From NCBI GenBank assembly GCA_021159125.1, contig JAGGSL010000027.1:1-7448 (forward strand): a stretch of DNA of 7,448 nucleotides, read 5' to 3'. Position 1 is the first letter of the stretch. Every line of letters starts with the position of its first letter. Below are positions 6,043 to 7,448 of this stretch, piece after piece. Made by a program: the position numbers and the translations under genes. The notes beneath the pieces are model-generated. The model ran no database searches and was not told the DNA's origin. It saw only the letters and a list, made by a program, of their open reading frames with translations. Origin of the DNA: Thermoplasmata archaeon (GTDB taxonomy: Archaea > Thermoplasmatota > E2 > UBA202 > DSCA01).

Positions 6043-6059
6043 AACTGTTTGGCACAGTT
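6043..6059. repeat. Hairpin just downstream of the transposase stop
   Basis: AACTGT (6043-6048) pairs with ACAGTT (6054-6059) around TTGGC. It lies 32 bases past the transposase stop codon, so it could be part of the transposase mRNA 3' end. Confidence 0.4.
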
Positions 6060-6090
6060 GCATTTCATTTCTGCAGTTATGACAGGCTAA

Positions 6091-7281
6091 TTATGCCAGA
6101 TATGCTACGCTGGTAAGATTTTCCGTTATTCCATTTTGCAATCTTGTCAAAGCAACTATATTCAATGCCAGTAAACACAGTGTGGTATGAAAGAAAGCTT
6201 CTTTCTTTCCTTTTCGCGGTAGTTCACTTTCAAAGCCAACATGTTGCTTCAGATACGAATTAAACCCTTCATTCTCATTTCTTCCCCGAGTTATTTCTTT
6301 TCTCAGTTCTTCGCTCGCTTCGTATTTCTTCACCTGTAGATTTCTGAAATAAGCTCCTACATACTCGTGTTCACCTCTCTTGTAAAGAAATTGCAATTCG
6401 TATTCTATGGTTTCATCTGGCTTATACCACTCGTCTTTCCAATATCTGCTGTATCTTTCACGTATTTTCCTAGGACTGCCTTTCTCATTATGCACCCAGT
6501 GTTTTTGCGGTTTGTACAGCAAATTTGTCTGATATCCACAGTGAGATATGGCTATGTTCTCGTAACTGGGGTAACCACCATCCACTGTCAAACTGTCCAG
6601 GTTTATACCAACCTCTTTTAGCTTTTGTAAATGATATGGCAGTGCATTTCCTTCATCATCGTTAATCCCCATGTCCTTATAGGAAAGGAAAATACCCTGT
6701 TTGCTCACCAGCAAATCCTTTTTCCATCCTTTTGTTTTGTAATAACCGCTGTATACCGCTTCATCATCATTTCTCTTTGCAGTGATCACGGTTGCATCTT
6801 CCCGACCTTTCTCAAGTTTCTCTCCTTTGTTCTTCATTCTCCTGTCCATTTCTTCTACCACACGGTAAAACACTTTATCCACTTTCTCTGCTAAAAGATC
6901 ATTGACAAAGTGTCTTATGGTCTCATACGAGGGCAAATTATCTGGATAAAATCCCAGATTCTCTGCTACCATTGGATTTGTCTGCAATATTCTGTAACCC
7001 TCTTTCAGATTCCTTATCCCTCTCAGCTTCATGAATATCGTCAGTCTTACACGTGCATAGACTTTTGGTTTGATATGTTCCAGTCTCGGAAACATCTCTT
7101 TTAGCACCATGTCCAGGAATTCCAGGTTCAAATGTGATAAAAATTCTGATGTTTCCACCGGATTAGCTTCTGTTGGGTTTTTGAACAGTGGGAATTGGTT
7201 TTCAATGTTGCCCATCTCCTTCTCCAGATTTTTTCGATGGATTTTTATTAGTCTGTCTATTTGTATATCATCCCATCCCAT
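6091..7281 (-). CDS. DDE transposase, IS4/IS5/IS1182-like superfamily
   Basis: This 396-residue protein appears intact and would cut and join the ends of its insertion sequence. The N-terminal half (about 50-130) looks like a DUF772-type region (RLTIFMKLRGIRNL, then NLGFYPDNLPSYETIRHF). The RNase-H-fold DDE residues are best placed at D162 (EDATVITAKRNDDEAVYSG), D234 (LTVDGGYPSYENI) and E338 (RNENEGFNSYLKQHVGF). The family is recognised by a KTKGWKKDLLVS strand after the first Asp and a C-terminal helix LCLLALNIVALTRLQNG. No frameshift or internal stop is visible and the length is within the family range, so activity is plausible. The exact family cannot be settled by eye. ATGGGATGGGAT at the start contains the only sensible in-frame start. 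A local inverted repeat surrounds this start codon. Confidence 0.88.
   Translation of the reverse strand: MGWDDIQIDRLIKIHRKNLEKEMGNIENQFPLFKNPTEANPVETSEFLSHLNLEFLDMVLKEMFPRLEHIKPKVYARVRLTIFMKLRGIRNLKEGYRILQTNPMVAENLGFYPDNLPSYETIRHFVNDLLAEKVDKVFYRVVEEMDRRMKNKGEKLEKGREDATVITAKRNDDEAVYSGYYKTKGWKKDLLVSKQGIFLSYKDMGINDDEGNALPYHLQKLKEVGINLDSLTVDGGYPSYENIAISHCGYQTNLLYKPQKHWVHNEKGSPRKIRERYSRYWKDEWYKPDETIEYELQFLYKRGEHEYVGAYFRNLQVKKYEASEELRKEITRGRNENEGFNSYLKQHVGFESELPRKGKKEAFFHTTLCLLALNIVALTRLQNGITENLTSVAYLA
6091..7281 (-). mobile_element. Insertion sequence core; outer ends not resolved
   Basis: The single transposase gene defines an insertion sequence. The flanks (5893-6090 and 7282-7448) were compared by eye for terminal inverted repeats, and only 6-base matches (GGCTTT/AAAGCC, TTCTGG) were found. 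The true element therefore extends past the gene on both sides by an unknown amount, and no target-site duplication could be assigned. The right end may lie beyond the window. Confidence 0.6.
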
Positions 7282-7305
7282 GGCTTCATCAAATTAGGAT
7301 GGGAT
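7270..7305 (-). repeat. Inverted repeat enclosing the transposase start codon
   Basis: ATCCCATCC (7270-7278) and GGATGGGAT (7297-7305) are perfect 9-bp complements. In the mRNA the loop is 18 bases, and its last three bases are the ATG start codon (7281-7279). The stem covers codons 2-4, so folding would hamper initiation on transcripts long enough to contain both arms. Confidence 0.65.
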
Positions 7306-7310
7306 TCTCT

Positions 7311-7320
7311 TATTTTTTAT
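7311..7320 (-). promoter_or_regulatory. Possible TATA box for the transposase gene
   Basis: ATAAAAAATA on the minus strand is centred about 35 bases before the ATG. If used, the start near 7290 would leave out the distal arm of the 7270-7305 inverted repeat, so only outside read-through transcripts would fold. The whole area is AT-rich, so the call is weak. Confidence 0.35.
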
Positions 7321-7325
7321 GATAT

Positions 7326-7352
7326 TTTTTGAGTGACGAAGTATCTCAAAAA
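7326..7352. repeat. Hairpin upstream of the transposase gene
   Basis: TTTTTGAG (7326-7333) pairs with CTCAAAAA (7345-7352) around an 11-base loop. Read on the minus strand it ends in a T-run (from 7330 down to 7326), so it could stop transcripts coming in from the right. Confidence 0.5.
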
Positions 7353-7355
7353 TAG

Positions 7356-7381
7356 TTAGGCTTTTATAGAATAAAGCCTAA
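7356..7381. repeat. Hairpin with GGCTTT/AAAGCC arms
   Basis: TTAGGCTTT (7356-7364) pairs with AAAGCCTAA (7373-7381) around an 8-base loop. The arm core GGCTTT/AAAGCC is the same as in the palindrome at 5950-5975 on the other side of the transposase gene. Confidence 0.6.
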
Positions 7382-7448
7382 TCTGTATCTACCAGAAATT
7401 ATCTAACCGGGATGATGGATATCTTGGCGCAATTTCCAATCAACACCG

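Noticed and set aside
5893..6090. CRISPR array, because of repeated GGCT-containing palindromes
   Set aside because: The repeats differ in length and sequence, and there are no regular spacers.
6367..7297. Plus-strand open frames opposite the transposase
   Set aside because: They are Phe/Ile/Ser-rich translations typical of antisense of a Lys/Glu-rich gene, and the transposase reading is well supported.

Overview
The window looks like archaeal chromosome. It carries an archaeal/eukaryotic-type ribosomal protein L10e, a CDP-archaeol-type serine transferase, a tRNA-Phe gene without an encoded CCA end, and several AT-rich TATA-like boxes about 25-30 bases upstream of start codons. Two large secreted peptidase-type proteins point to a protein-degrading heterotroph. 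My best guess is an uncultivated Thermoplasmatota or related euryarchaeal lineage; that lineage call is inference from gene types and style, not from a phylogeny.

Layout. 1-781 (minus) is the N-terminal 260 residues of a secreted gingipain-like (C25) cysteine peptidase, cut by the window edge. A 177-base divergent promoter region separates it from a plus-strand housekeeping group: ribosomal protein L10e (959-1471), a small winged-helix DNA-binding protein (1528-1854), tRNA-Phe(GAA) (1857-1930) and archaetidylserine synthase PssA (1954-2616). The last three are packed with gaps of 2 and 23 bases, so the tRNA may be cut out of a shared transcript.

2652-5105 (minus) is an 817-residue secreted mosaic protein: signal peptide, right-handed beta-helix, a C2-like or Ig-like middle domain, three TSP3-type calcium loops, and a HExxH metallopeptidase domain whose third zinc ligand and Met-turn positions are not canonical. 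It converges on pssA and diverges, across a 112-base two-promoter region, from 5218-5892, a small exported or membrane protein of unknown function.

5893-6090 is a non-coding stretch with five inverted repeats in about 160 bases, including a perfect 26-bp palindrome. 6091-7281 (minus) is an apparently intact DDE transposase. No terminal inverted repeats could be recognised by eye, so the insertion sequence limits are open. The final 167 bases hold three more hairpins, one of which places the transposase start codon in its loop, and no recognisable gene.

The most unusual parts are the beta-helix/TSP3/metallopeptidase fusion with its altered active-site motifs, the unknown membrane protein transcribed divergently from it, and the hairpin cluster next to the transposase.
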